This document shows, in pieces, positions 1-7,306 of a DNA stretch of 64,000 nucleotides (the first letter of the stretch is position 1; every line of letters begins with the position of its first letter). A model generated the notes under the pieces. The model made no database searches, was not told the origin of the DNA, and worked only from the letters and a program-made list of their open reading frames with translations. This DNA comes from Winogradskyella helgolandensis (lineage in GTDB: Bacteria; Bacteroidota; Bacteroidia; Flavobacteriales; Flavobacteriaceae), in NCBI RefSeq assembly GCF_013404085.1, contig NZ_JABFHO010000001.1, positions 4,291,501 through 4,355,500 of the forward strand, in the 5' to 3' direction. The position numbers were made by a program, and so were the translations under genes.

Positions 1-114
1 TTTTTCAATAAGTCTGTTAAAAGTGAAATTCTCGCTCAAATATGTGGAAATTGTGGAAAAATTGAACTAAAAATTAATAATCCGAAAGAATTGTGGAATG
101 CTTATATAAAATAG
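1..114 (+). CDS. 3' end of an unidentified cassette gene with a CxxC motif
   Basis: The frame is open from base 1 to a TAG at 112-114 and encodes 37 residues containing CGNCGKIEL, a CxxC pair as in a half zinc ribbon. The 5' part lies outside the window. It belongs to the cassette whose attC-like site follows at 269. A roughly 150-bp AT-rich tail lies between the stop and that site and resembles the tails of the cassettes ending at 47626, 53186 and 53866. I do not recognise the family. Confidence 0.5.
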   Translation, partial: FFNKSVKSEILAQICGNCGKIELKINNPKELWNAYIK

Positions 115-268
115 GACAATAAAGAAAATACTAAAAGACATCAGTTTTGACGTAAATGCAGAATTAAAGAGCTGTTTGAATTCACTCAAACAAAAAAAAG
201 ATAAGAGTTTAAATAATTTACGGAATAAAACAAAAATTGAATTTAATAAAGCAGGAAAAACAACGAAA

Positions 269-402
269 TGGCAACACCGTATATAATTTATTGCTAGCTT
301 CTCGCCTACTTACGAAAGTCCTCGCGGACTTTCTTGGTTGGTAATTATTTACTAAATTAGTTGCTTGAAACACGCAACAAACCATATACAACAACGTTAG
401 CA
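269..402 (+). repeat. attC-like site 1 (subtype GTATATAATTTATTG)
   Basis: The 5' box TGGCAAC is followed by ACCGTATATAATTTATTGC. The 3' arm GCAACAAACCATATAC is followed by GTTAGC. The loop carries the hairpin GAAAGTCC-TCGC-GGACTTTC. It separates the truncated first cassette from the one starting at 396. Confidence 0.85.
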
Positions 403-427
403 CTAATTTGAACTAAATACAATCATT

Positions 428-955
428 ATGGATTCTAAATTCGATTACAGTCAATCATGTTGGGATAAAATAAGAAAGATTTTTGATGATAAATACAATG
501 TTCCTACCATCGAAAGTGTAAATGAAATGAAATATGCAAAATATTTGGATGAGTCGTCGAATGAGCACATTGTATCTCTTTTCAATTCTAATCAATTTAA
601 TAAATCCTTATATAATAGAGATTTGAACGAACTACATTCTGAATTAAATAAATTGAAAACAAAAAAAAACTCTCAAATTCATATAGTTTGTACGGGTTAC
701 ATTTGTTCTCATCAATATCGTGGTTATTATCATGCACAAGTGCAACTCGGAATCAAATACTACTATTTAGATAAGAAATTTGTTTTAGGTGAGGATATTC
801 CATGTATTACTGATATTACCAATCTTCTGAAAAATTACACCGACTATAGCAAATTGAGTAGAAAAAATTCATCAAATGATGATTACGACCCATACTCAGA
901 ATCTAACATTATGCGAGATTTAATGAACGGAGAAGGTGAAAAACACGGTTTTTAA
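428..955 (+). CDS. Hypothetical protein, first gene of a two-gene cassette
   Basis: The gene encodes 175 residues from an ATG 31 bp after the cassette start GTTAGCACTA. The protein is soluble, charged and rich in Asp, Asn, Lys and Tyr, with no signal peptide or membrane segment; a central stretch with CTGYICSHQY has a Cys/His pair. I do not recognise a family. It is followed after 24 bp by a second gene in the same cassette, so the two are probably cotranscribed. The gene is as AT-rich as other cassettes, and function is unknown. Confidence 0.6.
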   Translation: MDSKFDYSQSCWDKIRKIFDDKYNVPTIESVNEMKYAKYLDESSNEHIVSLFNSNQFNKSLYNRDLNELHSELNKLKTKKNSQIHIVCTGYICSHQYRGYYHAQVQLGIKYYYLDKKFVLGEDIPCITDITNLLKNYTDYSKLSRKNSSNDDYDPYSESNIMRDLMNGEGEKHGF

Positions 956-979
956 TTCATATTATTACAAGAAAAAACA

Positions 980-1240
980 ATGATTACAAATTCATTCAAC
1001 AGAAACAACAACTTAATCGGAATAAATATTGAAAAAACAAAAAGTAATACTTTCATAATATCTATTGCGTATAAAGAGAACGATTATTGGAAAGCCAAAA
1101 CGCTGGGTGGTTTTTCAGGGGATATCGATAATGATTCACTACTAAAAAAAGTTATTGAAAAAGGAAATTCTTTAGATTCCTCAACTGCAATATCAATATT
1201 TTCAAATTCTCTGACAGATTTTGGAGAATATAAAAAATAA
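980..1240 (+). CDS. Small hypothetical protein, second gene of the cassette
   Basis: The product has 86 residues and starts at an ATG preceded by AAGAAAAAACA. It is predicted to be soluble, with a short alternating hydrophobic pattern (NTFIISIAYKENDYWKAKTL) suggesting a small beta domain. The stop lies 5 bp before the cassette 3' box TAGTGCTAAC, which matches the cassette start at 396, so both genes travel as one unit. Pairing with the 428 gene could mean an effector and its partner, but nothing in the sequence proves this. Confidence 0.55.
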   Translation: MITNSFNRNNNLIGINIEKTKSNTFIISIAYKENDYWKAKTLGGFSGDIDNDSLLKKVIEKGNSLDSSTAISIFSNSLTDFGEYKK

Positions 1241-1245
1241 AAAAC

Positions 1246-1370
1246 TAGTGCTAACACCGTGTATAATTAATTGCTTGGTTCAAGCCTACTTGCGAATATT
1301 CCTGCGGAATATTCACGGGTTCGTAAAAGTTTGCTAACTTAGTTGCTTAACCACGCAACTAACCATACAC
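1246..1370 (+). repeat. attC-like site 2, interrupted by an IS110-family element
   Basis: The 5' box TAGTGCTAAC, left arm GTGTATAATTAATTGC, hairpin GAATATTCC-TGC-GGAATATTC and right arm GCAACTAACCATACAC are all present. The site is then split: the remaining AAACACGTTGTGATG is at 2595-2609, beyond the insertion. Closing the gap restores a normal attC-like site. Confidence 0.85.
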
Positions 1371-1408
1371 GTATTCCAAGATCAAATCCTAGTAATATTT
1401 AGTTTTTT

Positions 1409-2401
1409 TTAGGCTGCATATTGCTGAAGAACGACATAAGGTGTTCCTCTTTTTACTACGGCAAACGCTCTAGCTATCAACTTATTTCTAACATTATTTA
1501 TGGCCAGCATTTTATCCTTCCCCTCTGCTAATTTTCTATTGTAATATAATCGTAATTCACTATCATGTTGTATTGCTGAAACACTTGCCATACTTAGCAA
1601 ACTCTTCATTTTTCTATCACCTAAATAATGGCATTGCTTTCTTTTGTAAATACTAGTGCCTGAGCGATGTTCAAATGGTGCTGTACCACAATAACTAGAA
1701 AAGGCACGCCAACTAGCAAAACGTGTAAAGTTACCTGTGTGGTAGATAAGCTGACAGGCAACAACTAATCCAATACCTTTAAGACTTGTTAGCAATTCAT
1801 AATTCTTACTCATCAGTGCATCAGAAGATATAATCTCTTTTATACGTTCCTTTATCGATTTAACTTGCTTTTCTTGGTAATCAATACTACGTTTTAAGAC
1901 AATACAACCTGTGTCTGTTGTGGGACTAGATAAAAGTACTTTCATCTCTTTTAATGTCCCTTTTAAGCCTGCATTGTTTCTAACCAGTAGATCCCGTAAC
2001 GCTAGCAATCTACCTAATTCTAAATGAGACTTACTCTTAACTTGACTTGGTTTTAATTCTTCCCGGTAAAGCCAAGCGTAACGAGCTATTAATGCCGCAT
2101 CTAATTTGTCAGTCTTTTCTTTAACGATACCTGAACTACGCTTAATCTTTAATGGACTTTCTTCTACATAAATAATCTTTCGACTATCTAGATACAGCGC
2201 TAATTTTAACGAATAATAGCCTGTATTCTCAAAACAGTAAAAAACATCAACTCCTTTTGTAGTTTTTAAAACCCATTTTAATAAGCTTTTATATCCTACA
2301 ATATCGTTAACAAACTCCCTGTGTACTTGAGATTGGTAACAATAAGCATCTAGTGTTTTTTTTGAAACATCGATTCCAACGACTTCTTTGTAATTTTTCA
2401 T
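1409..2401 (-). CDS. IS110-family transposase (DEDD/serine recombinase), copy 1
   Basis: The 330-residue protein starts with the RuvC-like DEDD domain (GIDVSKKTLDAY with Asp11; CFENTGYYS; KTDKLDAALIARYAW). It ends with the Transposase_20 domain, LLTSLKGIGLVVACQL followed by SSYCGTAPFEHRSGTS, which holds the conserved serine and glycines. IS110 enzymes act with a structured non-coding bridge RNA that base-pairs with both target and donor DNA. The protein is full length and identical to that of the second copy, so the element is probably active or recently was. Confidence 0.95.
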   Translation of the reverse strand: MKNYKEVVGIDVSKKTLDAYCYQSQVHREFVNDIVGYKSLLKWVLKTTKGVDVFYCFENTGYYSLKLALYLDSRKIIYVEESPLKIKRSSGIVKEKTDKLDAALIARYAWLYREELKPSQVKSKSHLELGRLLALRDLLVRNNAGLKGTLKEMKVLLSSPTTDTGCIVLKRSIDYQEKQVKSIKERIKEIISSDALMSKNYELLTSLKGIGLVVACQLIYHTGNFTRFASWRAFSSYCGTAPFEHRSGTSIYKRKQCHYLGDRKMKSLLSMASVSAIQHDSELRLYYNRKLAEGKDKMLAINNVRNKLIARAFAVVKRGTPYVVLQQYAA

Positions 2402-2594
2402 ATTTTTACAATTAAAGTTTATAATTATGTTGCTTTAACTACTTCCTTTATCGGGAGTTAATACTCCTGGTATTCCAAATGGTTCTTGGCAACTTTATAG
2501 AAAGAGAGGACTCGTACGTGTAAGGGATCACTAATCTAAAACACGTTATAGTTCTCCTCTTTTTCTATATAAAGATATTTATTACAAACTAAAG
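2402..2594 (-). ncRNA. Candidate bridge (seek) RNA region of the IS110 element, copy 1
   Basis: This is the long non-coding end upstream of the transposase. It contains GGTATTCCAA at 2469-2478, matching the element end CGTATTCCAA at 1370-1379, and TAAAACACGTTATA at 2537-2550, resembling the target AAACACGTTG at 2595. Matches to both donor and target are what known IS110 bridge RNAs carry in their two loops. RNA ends and folding were not computed, so the call is an inference. Confidence 0.5.
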
Positions 2595-2632
2595 AAACAC
2601 GTTGTGATGCAGTTTGAGGCAAATTTTGCTAT

Positions 2633-2655
2633 TATACCAATTTTTGGTATATTTG
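2633..2655 (+). promoter_or_regulatory. Promoter with overlapping operator for the toxin-antitoxin cassette
   Basis: The inverted repeat TATACCAA-TTT-TTGGTATA (2633-2651) overlaps a Bacteroidota -7 box TATATTTG (2648-2655), 18 bp before the ParD start. ParD-type antitoxins commonly repress their own promoter through such palindromes. This cassette therefore carries its own regulated promoter. Confidence 0.65.
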
Positions 2656-2672
2656 AGCTAAATTAGTATCAA

Positions 2673-2924
2673 ATGAACAAAAACACATCAATATCACTCG
2701 GAAATTATTTCGACCAATTCGTGCAAAGCCGAATTAGTGAAGGAAGATTTAAAAACGTCAGTGAAGTAATTCGTGCTGGATTGAGACTTTTAGAGGAAGA
2801 AGAAAGTAAAGTAATTGCTTTGAAAACTGCAATACAAGAAGGAATTGACAGCGGAATAGCTCACGATTTTGACCCAAAAAAGCATCTTGAATCTCTAAAA
2901 GCGAAAAAGCACTCGAATGGCTGA
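2673..2924 (+). CDS. parD: ParD-type antitoxin
   Basis: The 83-residue protein is an antitoxin of the ParD/CopG ribbon-helix-helix family. The N-terminal part (NTSISLGNYFDQFVQSRISE) and SEVIRAGLRLLEEEE are typical of ParD, and the charged C-terminal tail normally wraps the toxin. The start follows a palindromic operator by about 20 bp, which fits autorepression. It overlaps the downstream toxin gene by 8 bp, so the pair is translationally coupled. The whole pair sits in one cassette running from GTTGTGATGCAG to CTGCACACAAC. Confidence 0.92.
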   Translation: MNKNTSISLGNYFDQFVQSRISEGRFKNVSEVIRAGLRLLEEEESKVIALKTAIQEGIDSGIAHDFDPKKHLESLKAKKHSNG

Positions 2925-3216
2925 ATATAAGTTGACGAACAAAGCTGTTGAGGATTTATCAAAGATTTGGGATTATACCTTTGAGGTTTGGTCGGAAAAA
3001 CAAGCTGACAAATATTACGATGGACTAATTTCTGATTGTCAAGAAATTGCAGAAAATCCTCATTTAGGAAAAAACTACGAAGGAATATCAAAACAACTTC
3101 TTGGAATTAAGGTAAATCGACATATAATTTTTTACAGAAATCTGAATGAAAATTATGTAGAGATAACAAGAATACTGCACGAAAGAATGGACTTAAAGAA
3201 AAGAATAGCGGAATAA
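2917..3216 (+). CDS. parE: ParE-type toxin (RelE/ParE superfamily)
   Basis: The 99-residue toxin has the ParE fold pattern: LTNKAVEDLSKIWDYT at the N-terminus, AENPHLGKNYEGI in the middle and the C-terminal strand HIIFYRNLNENYVEITRILHERMDL. Characterised ParE proteins poison DNA gyrase; the substrate here is not tested. It is translated as an 8-bp overlap with the antitoxin. Toxin-antitoxin cassettes are a known stabilising cargo of large integron arrays, and this one occupies the cassette directly after the IS110 insertion. Confidence 0.92.
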   Translation: MAEYKLTNKAVEDLSKIWDYTFEVWSEKQADKYYDGLISDCQEIAENPHLGKNYEGISKQLLGIKVNRHIIFYRNLNENYVEITRILHERMDLKKRIAE

Positions 3217-3220
3217 AAAA

Positions 3221-3358
3221 CTGCACACAACACAATGTATAATTAATTGCTTTGTTCTTCCCTACTTGCGAATATTCCTGAGGAATATTCACGGGTTCGT
3301 AAATGTTTGCTAACTTAGTTGCTTAACCACGCAACAAACCATATACAACAACGTTAGC
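3221..3358 (+). repeat. attC-like site 3
   Basis: The 5' box CTGCACACAAC pairs with the start of its own cassette (GTTGTGATGCAG, one extra base). The left arm has AATGTATAATTAATTGC and the loop hairpin GAATATTCC-TGA-GGAATATTC. The right arm GCAACAAACCATATAC is followed by GTTAGC. Confidence 0.85.
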
Positions 3359-3402
3359 TTTAATGCTGAACAAAAATTACGAATAAAATTAAAACAAAAA
3401 TT

Positions 3403-3630
3403 ATGAATTATTTTTTAGCGATTGGAACTTGGCAACTAATTCTGATATTAGCAGTCTTATTTCTTGGAATTCTACCAACAATAATTGCTCTTGTAGATAT
3501 TTTAAAAAGCGAGTTCAAAGGGAATAATAAAATTGTTTGGGTATTAGTTGTTTTATTTTTCAACTTTTTTGGTGCGATTTTATATTTATTAATTGGTAGA
3601 GAACAAAAAATAAAGATTGAGAAATCATAA
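3403..3630 (+). CDS. Small membrane protein of the PLDc_N type
   Basis: The 75-residue protein has two membrane helices (about residues 8-32 and 44-62) separated by a short basic loop, and ends in LLIGREQKIKIEKS. The layout WQLILILAVLFLGILPTIIA, then LVDILKS, then the second helix and GR matches the PLDc_N domain found alone or in front of phospholipase D proteins. Such stand-alone proteins have no established function. It is the only gene of a 607-bp cassette with a long untranslated tail. Confidence 0.7.
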   Translation: MNYFLAIGTWQLILILAVLFLGILPTIIALVDILKSEFKGNNKIVWVLVVLFFNFFGAILYLLIGREQKIKIEKS

Positions 3631-3960
3631 ATCCGATTTTGAGCAAGTTTGCTGAATTGATAAAGAACTAGTTTATTTTGATTTTTTTTTGAGTTTTAAG
3701 AAAGTAAAAACCGAAAATAATCGGTTGCGGAATTTTGAAAAACACGCTGAATTCTCACTCAAACTCTGAATTAAATTACGTTTGACTTTTTAGCTCGTTT
3801 GCGATATAGAAATCTGAATTAAAAACTCGGAATCTCACTCAAACGAAATTTAGCAAGTTGCGGAATTGTTTACTCGAAATCTGAATTAAAAATATTGCGG
3901 AATTGAAAAGCCGACTTAAAGCAAAATATCAACAAGAAAGCAAACGGAAATAAAAACACT
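3631..3960 (+). other. Untranslated tail of the PLDc_N cassette
   Basis: The 330 bp contain no convincing gene. The segment has repeated words (GCGGAATTG, CTGAATT, CACTCAAAC, AAATCTGAATTAAAAA) shared with the 3' tails of cassettes ending at 275, 47626, 53186 and 53866, including AGCAAGTTGCGGAATTG. Confidence 0.6.
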
Positions 3961-4097
3961 AAAAGCTAACACCGTATAAAAATAATTGCGGTTTACTGCT
4001 TAATCAAAGGTAGTTGGGTGTTTGCCTGCATCTGATTTTCCTTCGGAAAATCCTCGCATACAAATCCGCAACTATTCTTATACAACAACGTTGTACA
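3961..4097 (+). repeat. attC-like site 4 (subtype with TTC-loop hairpin)
   Basis: The 5' box AAAAGCTAAC, left arm GTATAAAAATAATTGCGG, hairpin GATTTTCC-TTC-GGAAAATC, right arm CCGCAACTATTCTTATAC and 3' box GTTGTAC are present. The arms differ from the main subtype but remain complementary. Confidence 0.85.
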
Positions 4098-4112
4098 ACA
4101 TTTGACCAAAAA

Positions 4113-4748
4113 ATGAAAATCCGAGTTTTAACGATATTATTTTTAGTTTTTTTAAGTTGCAAAAATACGACTGAAAAGGAAATTGAAAATGTCCAAATTG
4201 TTGTTGATTCGACTGGATTAAAAATAGAGAAAGCTGAAAAGCCGATTGAAAACTCAAAACTGATTGCCTTTCTTGAAAATCCTATTGACTTGCAAGATTT
4301 TAAGAAAAAGAAAGGAATGCGATTTACAACAAGTGTTACAAATGGAACTGAATACTATTCAAATCCTAAAATCAAAGACTCTATTTTCTATGTTTATTAC
4401 TATCCATCAGAAAATTTAGCTGACTCAAGAAAAATAGACAATATCGTAGTTTTCAAATACGGAGAAAATAAACATAGATACATAGACCAAACTGAAAACC
4501 TAATCGAATTAAGAGTTTTTAATAAAGATTCGGATTTAGGAAAAGCAAATCTCATCGGACTTTCAAAAATGGAAATGGAATCTGAATTCGGAAATGACTA
4601 TCTAACTTTGGACAATCGACTAATTTACTCGGAAAAAAATAAAATTTTGATACTTGAACTTGAAAACTCAAAAATTAAATCTTTTAATTATATAAAATTA
4701 AGTACTGAAAAAATCGATAGTGATTTAATCAGAAAAATAACGGAATGA
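4113..4748 (+). CDS. Putative lipoprotein, cassette-borne
   Basis: The ATG at 4113, 23 bp after the cassette crossover, is chosen because it gives a clean lipoprotein signal (MKIRVLTILFLVFLSC, cleavage before Cys16). An upstream in-frame start at 4014 would begin inside the attC-like site. The mature part (about 195 residues) is charged and mainly predicted beta/alpha with no known domain seen. It would be anchored in the cell envelope. The stop overlaps the next start (ATGA), so it is coupled to the membrane protein that follows. Confidence 0.7.
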   Translation: MKIRVLTILFLVFLSCKNTTEKEIENVQIVVDSTGLKIEKAEKPIENSKLIAFLENPIDLQDFKKKKGMRFTTSVTNGTEYYSNPKIKDSIFYVYYYPSENLADSRKIDNIVVFKYGENKHRYIDQTENLIELRVFNKDSDLGKANLIGLSKMEMESEFGNDYLTLDNRLIYSEKNKILILELENSKIKSFNYIKLSTEKIDSDLIRKITE

Positions 4749-5149
4749 ACAAAAAACTGAATCAAATAATTCAATGGTCAATGTCTTTTACGACTCTAAT
4801 GACTTATTTAGTTTTAAGATTAGTTGGTAGAGTATTTGCGGATATTATTAACTTGAATGATATTTCTGGTTGGCAAATGCAAATTAGAAACTCAGGAATT
4901 GACGGAATATTTGAAATATCTCTGATTATATTCCTTTTAGCATATTTAATACTTGACATAAAAAAACAGTATCGTAATATTCTGATTTCAAAATTACATT
5001 TAGTCAACATTTCAATATGTGCAATAATTGACAGTTTCGGAAATATTGATATCAACATATATTTGAGTTTTGTTGTATGTTCTATATTTTTATTTTTAAT
5101 TAATATTTATATAACTATAAAAAACGTTGCACAACAACGTTGTACGTAA
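4745..5149 (+). CDS. Hypothetical membrane protein, reading into a collapsed attC-like site
   Basis: The 134-residue product has about four hydrophobic segments (roughly residues 12-32, 52-72, 82-102 and 103-124). It starts within the stop of the preceding lipoprotein gene. The last residues (VAQQRCT) are encoded by the collapsed repeat at 5126-5146 and the stop lies in the next cassette, so the original C-terminus was altered when the attC stem was lost. No family recognised. Confidence 0.6.
   Translation: MNKKLNQIIQWSMSFTTLMTYLVLRLVGRVFADIINLNDISGWQMQIRNSGIDGIFEISLIIFLLAYLILDIKKQYRNILISKLHLVNISICAIIDSFGNIDINIYLSFVVCSIFLFLINIYITIKNVAQQRCT
5126..5146 (+). repeat. Collapsed attC-like site (boxes only)
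   Basis: GTTGCACAAC (5126-5135), the 3' box of the cassette starting GTTGTACAAC at 4090, is followed after three bases by GTTGTACG at 5139, the start of the next cassette. The stem and loop of about 115 bp normally between them are missing. Confidence 0.75.
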
Positions 5150-5183
5150 GCTGCCAAAGACACTTAGAAAAGGAAAATCTTGA

Positions 5184-5711
5184 ATGAATTACACTCAAAT
5201 TTATACAACACGAAAACTTGAAAAGACCATTCAGAAATCGATTGTTGAGAAAAACGAAATCGAAAATAAAATTTTAGGCGAATGGGTTGCGACCATTTTT
5301 TATATGGACAGAAAAAAATGTTGGTTGATTATAAATAAACTTACTACATATTTGCTAATTCTTCCTGACATAAAAACATCCGAATTGAAGTATATTACGA
5401 AACTATTTACCGAAACTCTTCATTCACAACTAAAAAACGACGGAATTGCAATTGATTACGGAACTTTAAGTGGAATAATTGGAGAAATAAAACTTTGCGA
5501 AACAAATAATGATAGAAGTGCCAACAGCTCTCTGAATAATTGTATGTATAGTATTGAAGATTGGAAAATTGACTATAGCAGTTTTGAAAATTTACCATTT
5601 CGAAAAATTAATAGTGGATTGAACAGCTCACCAAACCAAATGATGAATTGGAAATACCCTAAAGAAGTAATGAACGAAACAATAAAAGCCTACGTACAAC
5701 TCCGTGTATAA
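5184..5711 (+). CDS. DUF6933-like protein, cassette-borne
   Basis: The 175-residue soluble protein begins IYTTRKLEKTIQKSIVE and contains GEWVATIFYMDRKKCWLIIN, a pattern I associate with the uncharacterised DUF6933 family (tentative). There is no signal peptide. The last residues (YVQLRV) are encoded by the cassette 3' box and the left arm of the degenerate repeat at 5690, and the stop TAA comes from GTGTATAATT of that repeat. Function unknown. Confidence 0.6.
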   Translation: MNYTQIYTTRKLEKTIQKSIVEKNEIENKILGEWVATIFYMDRKKCWLIINKLTTYLLILPDIKTSELKYITKLFTETLHSQLKNDGIAIDYGTLSGIIGEIKLCETNNDRSANSSLNNCMYSIEDWKIDYSSFENLPFRKINSGLNSSPNQMMNWKYPKEVMNETIKAYVQLRV

Positions 5712-5787
5712 TTAATTACTTTGGCAAGTGCTTATTTGGAAATGTAAAAATAACTGAATGGAAAACGTGTTTATAACAACGTATCAA
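5690..5787 (+). repeat. Degenerate attC-like site 5
   Basis: The 5' box CTACGTACAAC matches its cassette start GTTGTACGTAAG at 5139. The left arm GTGTATAATTAATTA is intact, but the hairpin and right arm are largely lost and the presumed 3' box is GTATCAAAAC at 5781. The site is about 40 bp shorter than usual. Confidence 0.6.
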
Positions 5788-5849
5788 AACAATTGCTAAA
5801 TTAGTTCTTAATCATAGGGCGTTCCAGTTAGCAAGCATATGACCAACCA

Positions 5850-6575
5850 ATGAAACTCATCAAAACATTTATATTTTCATTACTAATAATAAGTTGCACA
5901 GACAAAAAACCTGACAACCAAACTTCTGAATTTGAAAAAATTTTGGGAATTGGAAATGTTGCTACGTTGGATTTTCTTGTTTCTGATTTTGAGAATGATT
6001 TCCTAAAAAGACAATATCCAAATTTAGATACTGAAAATGCCTATCGTCAGTTCTTAACCGAACTGCGTGATAAAAAGAAAGGAAACTGGAAACGCATATC
6101 CGAAAAGGCAAGAAACAAATTTAAAGCAAGTGACTTACGACTTGAAATATATAAATTTCCAGATTCTGTCTGGATTATAGAAAACAGTGATTTTGATAAA
6201 ATTGAGTCAGATTCTTTAGAGTATATTCAACTTCCTGCACCATATGTAAAATCGAGATATAAATTCACTAATCCAGACGGTACAACTGAATATTCCTTTA
6301 CGAGAGGAAATTCTTTTAAACTAACCTCAAATTCCAATTTTGATTCTATTATAAACCAAGAATTAAATTCACCTAATTTTAACTACATAGGTAAATATTT
6401 ACAAGCCTTAGAATCAATAAAAAACAAAAATAAGTTTTACGAAAAATTATTCGATGCAAAAAAGAGTTTTGGCTATATGTCACCAAAACTAACTGCTTTT
6501 GAAATGTTGGATTATGGAATTGATTTAAATGACGAGTTGAATAGACAAATAATAGTGCTTGAATTAGTTTATTGA
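5850..6575 (+). CDS. Putative lipoprotein, cassette-borne
   Basis: The 241-residue protein starts with MKLIKTFIFSLLIISC, a type II signal with lipidation at Cys16, so it should be envelope-anchored. The mature domain is mixed charged with no family I recognise. The cassette start GTATCAA at 5781 and end TTGATAAT at 6591 still partly pair, although both flanking sites are degenerate. It is preceded by about 60 bp of decayed repeat containing fragments of the right arm (CTAAATTAGTTCTTAA). Confidence 0.65.
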   Translation: MKLIKTFIFSLLIISCTDKKPDNQTSEFEKILGIGNVATLDFLVSDFENDFLKRQYPNLDTENAYRQFLTELRDKKKGNWKRISEKARNKFKASDLRLEIYKFPDSVWIIENSDFDKIESDSLEYIQLPAPYVKSRYKFTNPDGTTEYSFTRGNSFKLTSNSNFDSIINQELNSPNFNYIGKYLQALESIKNKNKFYEKLFDAKKSFGYMSPKLTAFEMLDYGIDLNDELNRQIIVLELVY

Positions 6576-6588
6576 AAATAAAAAAATA

Positions 6589-6686
6589 CGTTGATAATAC
6601 CGAGTATAATTAATTGCTTTAGCAAGTTTTTGTTTACTAACTTAGTTGCTTAACCACGCAACTAACCATACACAAAACCGTTACCC
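6589..6686 (+). repeat. Shortened attC-like site 6
   Basis: The left arm GAGTATAATTAATTGC and right arm GCAACTAACCATACAC are present, but the internal GAATATTCC hairpin is absent and the 5' box reads TTGATAAT rather than ending in AAC. The 3' box is GTTACCC. Confidence 0.75.
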
Positions 6687-6691
6687 ACAAT

Positions 6692-7285
6692 ATGAAAAAA
6701 CCAATGCTAACATACATTTTAATTGGAGTAGTTTCAATCATAGGCATTTTAATTCTAATAAGTTGTAATAACAAACCGAAAAAAGAAACAACCGATAAAA
6801 CACAACAAACGGGAAGAACTGCTGAACAGAATCCTTATGTGGATATGAGAAAAATGGCATTGACTGTATCACCCGAACAACTTGGATTTCTAATTCCAGA
6901 AGACTCAATAAAAGTTTACGGAATTATAACCGATTTAGATATGAATGGAGGAACTGCGACTGTAGTAACTTATCTTACTGGAGATGCGAGTATTTATTTA
7001 AGTTCAGGCGGAGGATTTATTGGAGCTGGACAACACGAAAGCGTAAAAAAGGTAACGAAAGAATTTGTTGATAACGGACATTTGATTTCTTTCAAAGGCA
7101 AGCAATATGAAAATACTGATTTGCCGACTAACGGAAATGCGAATTTCTACTTTTTGTCAAATTCGAAAAATACAAAAATTACAGAAAGTATTGTTAAAAT
7201 GGAAAGTGGAGAATCGGAATTTTCCAAACTGTTCGTTGATTTGAATAACGTAATGACTGAAATCCGACTGAAAAGCGGACAATAA
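6692..7285 (+). CDS. Putative lipoprotein, last cassette of the left array
   Basis: The 197-residue protein has an N-terminal hydrophobic segment ending LILISC, suggesting a lipoprotein with Cys25, followed by a Thr/Lys/Gln-rich linker. The mature domain (about residues 50-197) contains IYLSSGGGFIGAG and a C-terminal amphipathic helix. I do not recognise the family. The ATG lies 12 bp after the 3' box of site 6. The cassette ends with CTGTGGGCAAC, which pairs with its start GTTACCCACAA apart from one base. Confidence 0.65.
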   Translation: MKKPMLTYILIGVVSIIGILILISCNNKPKKETTDKTQQTGRTAEQNPYVDMRKMALTVSPEQLGFLIPEDSIKVYGIITDLDMNGGTATVVTYLTGDASIYLSSGGGFIGAGQHESVKKVTKEFVDNGHLISFKGKQYENTDLPTNGNANFYFLSNSKNTKITESIVKMESGESEFSKLFVDLNNVMTEIRLKSGQ

Positions 7286-7294
7286 AAAATAAAT

Positions 7295-7306
7295 ACTGTG
7301 GGCAAC
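7295..7306 (+). repeat. Terminal half attC-like site (end of left array)
   Basis: ACTGTGGGCAAC is the 3' box of the last cassette. The left arm ACCGTGTATAATT that should follow is absent and the sequence changes to AAAGTACTGTGG. This marks the distal end of the array. Confidence 0.7.

Larger units (their letters stand above)
1371..2594 (-). mobile_element. IS110-family insertion sequence, copy 1 (1224 bp)
   Basis: The element was bounded by comparison with a second copy at 53982-55205, which shows the same sequence at a constant offset of 52611. It carries one transposase gene on the minus strand and a 193-bp non-coding end upstream of it. It has no terminal inverted repeats and no evident target duplication, as usual for IS110. 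It sits between CATACAC and AAACACGTTG inside an attC-like site. Established: the IS1111-attC group within this family targets integron attC sites. Confidence 0.9.
1..7306 (+). mobile_element. Distal part of an integron-like cassette array (left array)
   Basis: The region is a series of short + strand genes separated by attC-like imperfect inverted repeats at 269, 1246, 3221, 3961, 5690 and 6589, one collapsed site at 5126 and a terminal half site ending at 7306. Cassette starts (GTT...) match the reverse complement of their own 3' boxes, for example GTTAGCACTA at 396 with TAGTGCTAAC at 1246. Sites become degenerate toward 7306. No recombinase is visible, so its integration end probably lies left of the window. 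Cassette logic is read directly; mobility is inferred. Confidence 0.85.

Noticed and set aside
218-403. Minus-strand open frame across the repeat at 269 (and similar ones at 3107, 40240, 41169, 42611 and 48286)
   Set aside because: These frames share near-identical peptides only because they read through the conserved arms of the attC-like repeats. They have no independent start context and are not genes.
1371-2594. IS1111 subgroup assignment for the IS110 element
   Set aside because: The long non-coding end is upstream of the transposase and there are no subterminal inverted repeats seen, which fits the IS110 subgroup better, even though targeting of attC is best known from the IS1111-attC group.
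4014-4112. Earlier start for the lipoprotein gene at 4113
   Set aside because: The extra residues are encoded by an attC-like site and would hide a clear lipoprotein signal peptide.
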